Shown: positions 4,312 to 5,732 of the stretch, piece after piece
How positions within the stretch are numbered: position 1 is the first letter of the stretch
Layout of the letters: every line of letters starts with the position of its first letter
Origin: Planctomycetaceae bacterium UBA6163
GTDB lineage: Bacteria; Planctomycetota; Planctomycetia; Pirellulales; Pirellulaceae
NCBI GenBank assembly: GCA_002428205.1
Contig: DIUH01000272.1
Span: 45,957 to 51,688, forward strand
Length of the DNA: 5,732 bases
Direction: 5' to 3'
Position numbers and translations under genes: made by a program
The notes under the pieces: generated by a model
Databases searched by the model: none
Told to the model about the DNA's origin: nothing
Seen by the model: only the letters and a program-made list of their open reading frames with translations

Positions 4312-5732
4312 TCAATTGCTTTGCAATTGCCGTTCCACCAGCGACTTTCCAAGTTCAGCACGATCATCGGGCGAACCGTATAACAGCCTCAGCCCATTTT
4401 CGCCGGCGGCAAAAAACATCACCTGTTCGAATTGATCGTCGTCGATCAGTCGTTTGTGGTGAAACATAGCCACCTCGGCGAGGTTGTCGGGACGGGCGAC
4501 ATCAGGCTTAGCCAACAACGCGTCGACGCGAGAAACCGCGTGTTGGGGTTGCAGTGGCGGCATCGGCATCGCGATTACCTTCGTATCCAGTCCGTCGAAA
4601 ACGGGCTGCATCAATTCGGCGACCACAGCAGCATTGCTGCGTTTGCGTGCGGCCAACAGGACGTCGCGTTTGTTGATCGCTTTTGAAACAGAAATGTTTT
4701 CACCGCTTGCACAATCAATCAGACGGCAACGCGCGTCGTATTGCGGCTCGGCGCGAGTCTCTTTGACGATGACGTCAAAATGCAACAGGATATCGACATC
4801 GTTCTCGCGGCATTTTTCGATCATCGAGTTCACGTCACCAGTCCCCACGAAGTCGACCCCGGGAACCCACATCAAGATCGGACCGTTTGCGGGAGCCGGG
4901 AGGGCCATGCCATTTTTCGCAGCATTTTCGGCGATCGCAGTGCCCTTCGCGGCTAGCCTCGGCAGTACCGATCCGAACTTACCGGCATTGAAACGCGACG
5001 TGACTTGCGATTTTACCAAATCCGTAATCATCCCAAGATGTGACTCCAATGCCTTATCGGCGGCGGCCGCTGCGGCGATTGCGGGATTGACCATGGGAGC
5101 GGCTTTGGCCGGTTGCCCCCCCGCGGCGCCCATCATCCCTTCGCTGCCCATCATCATGCCATCGGCACCCATCATTCCCTCGTCTTCCATGCCAGCCATC
5201 GCACCGCCGGGCATTCCGAGAGCTCCCATGCCGGCCATTCCCGGCTCGTTCATTTCCATACCGGCGGAACCGCCAGCCATCTGGCCGCCGCGCCCACGCC
5301 CAGGGGCTCCCCCGCGATTATTGGTTGGCGCCGTCGCAACATCACCTTCGCGAATCGGCTGGGGATCGTCTGCCAACGCATCGGGAACTCGAGGGTGAAG
5401 GGAAACACCAATTCGGATGGCCCAAGCGGGTCGTCGAGCCAGCGGGTTATATCGGATCGCATCAAGGCCCTCTGAAGCCGACTCCCGCTCCGCGATCACG
5501 TGAGCATGGAACAGGGCGAGTGCCTTACGCTGATCGCCGTAGTGGAAGGCTAGCGCCGCTTCCTCGGCGAGTGTGGGCTGAAACTTCACCGCGCCAGGGC
5601 TCAGCGGTCGGTTCAAAAACTCCGCAATACTGCTTAAATAGGAACCGCCAGCGGACATCATCAGTCCTTGCATGCCGGGTTGGCTCGGGCGACCGCCTGG
5701 GCCGCCTGGGCCGCCATAACCGCCAGGATTGG
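4312..5732 (-). CDS. Hypothetical protein with Gly/Pro- and Met/Gly-rich segments (5' end beyond the window)
   Basis: The frame ends at TGA 4314-4312 and stays open to the right edge, so 472 residues are visible and the start is outside. An internal ATG at 5673 is a less likely start, since the codons before it continue the same low-complexity style (NPGGYGGPGGPGG). Next comes a region with a helical, repeat-like piece around EEAALAFHYGDQRKALALFH. Then follow GRGRGG and a segment (about 5116-5283) with 15 methionines in 56 residues, mixed with Gly, Ala and acidic residues. The C-terminal half (about 4312-5075) is compact and globular-looking, with VPGVDFVGTGD and ILLHFDVIV stretches, and ends QLQSN. 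I recognise no enzyme motif. A signal peptide, if any, would be upstream. It may be a lineage-specific planctomycete envelope or scaffold protein, but that is only a guess. Confidence 0.8.
   Translation of the reverse strand, partial: NPGGYGGPGGPGGRPSQPGMQGLMMSAGGSYLSSIAEFLNRPLSPGAVKFQPTLAEEAALAFHYGDQRKALALFHAHVIAERESASEGLDAIRYNPLARRPAWAIRIGVSLHPRVPDALADDPQPIREGDVATAPTNNRGGAPGRGRGGQMAGGSAGMEMNEPGMAGMGALGMPGGAMAGMEDEGMMGADGMMMGSEGMMGAAGGQPAKAAPMVNPAIAAAAAADKALESHLGMITDLVKSQVTSRFNAGKFGSVLPRLAAKGTAIAENAAKNGMALPAPANGPILMWVPGVDFVGTGDVNSMIEKCRENDVDILLHFDVIVKETRAEPQYDARCRLIDCASGENISVSKAINKRDVLLAARKRSNAAVVAELMQPVFDGLDTKVIAMPMPPLQPQHAVSRVDALLAKPDVARPDNLAEVAMFHHKRLIDDDQFEQVMFFAAGENGLRLLYGSPDDRAELGKSLVERQLQSN
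4313..4329. repeat. Perfect inverted repeat (7-bp stem, 3-nt loop) at a gene end
   Basis: CAATTGC, TTT, GCAATTG forms a perfect hairpin that spans the last codons and part of the stop codon of the minus-strand gene. It lies in the 3' region between two convergent genes. No T-run follows on the minus strand and the stem is AT-rich, so it is not a standard intrinsic terminator; a weak structural or processing role is possible. Confidence 0.35.
5116..5313 (-). other. Met/Gly-rich low-complexity linker within the hypothetical protein
   Basis: These codons read GGAPGRGRGG followed by repeated GM, GMM and GMMM units with Ala, Glu and Asp. The methionine content (15 in the last 56 residues) is far above normal. 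The DNA shows matching imperfect repeats of a cccatcat-like unit. It is probably a flexible linker; methionine-rich segments can also bind Cu(I), but no Cys/His cluster here supports that. Confidence 0.7.
5693..5715 (-). repeat. 9-bp tandem repeat coding for Gly-Gly-Pro
   Basis: The unit ccgcctggg occurs twice in full plus five bases, encoding GGPGGPGG near the right edge of the visible protein. Its length is a multiple of three, so copy-number change would keep the frame. Confidence 0.7.

Noticed and set aside
4484..5398. 304-codon plus-strand open frame opposite the hypothetical protein
   Set aside because: It is antisense to the long minus-strand gene, rich in Ala/Pro/Ile as the mirror of Gly/Met codons, and resembles no family; the minus-strand frame is longer and has a compact globular end.
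1..5732. CRISPR array, tRNA, rRNA, insertion sequence or integrase
   Set aside because: No regularly spaced repeats, cloverleaf sequence, rRNA-like stretch, transposase motif or terminal inverted repeats were seen on either strand.

Overview
The window suggests a Planctomycete (Pirellulaceae/Rhodopirellula-like). This is inferred from moderate GC content, a short one-domain QueF next to QueE, an excisionase-type HTH of a style I associate with that group, and a long Gly/Met-rich protein of no recognised family. No rRNA or other taxonomic marker is present, so the assignment is tentative.

The left half (1-3038) is an accessory, defence-type region. On the minus strand, reading right to left, there are: the first 42 codons of an excisionase/MerR-like HTH gene; the C-terminal tail of a type I restriction specificity subunit (HsdS), joined to the HTH gene at a scar near 2440; and then three tightly packed, intact-looking genes. 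These three are an AAA/ABC-type ATPase (DUF3696-like), a PIN-domain ribonuclease-like protein, and the N-terminus of an ATP-dependent RNA ligase that runs off the left edge. Start and stop codons overlap at both junctions (ATGA and GTGA), so the three proteins are probably made in a coupled manner. The arrangement suggests an RNA cut-and-repair cassette that once sat in a type I restriction-modification operon (HTH-hsdM-hsdS-ATPase-PIN-ligase), after hsdM and most of hsdS were deleted. This recalls nucleases embedded in hsd loci such as PrrC and the Rlo proteins, but the proteins here are different ones. Diverging from the HTH remnant is a decayed GIY-YIG nuclease gene with an internal deletion, two frame changes and altered signature residues.

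The right half (3042-5732) looks like ordinary chromosome. queF (minus) and queE (plus) diverge and encode two steps of the queuosine/7-deazaguanine pathway. queE converges on a long minus-strand gene with an open 5' end at the right edge. It encodes a protein of unknown function with Gly/Pro- and Met/Gly-rich segments. The boundary between the accessory and core parts appears to lie at 3038/3042, where the decayed GIY-YIG gene and queF meet tail to tail with 3 bases between them.
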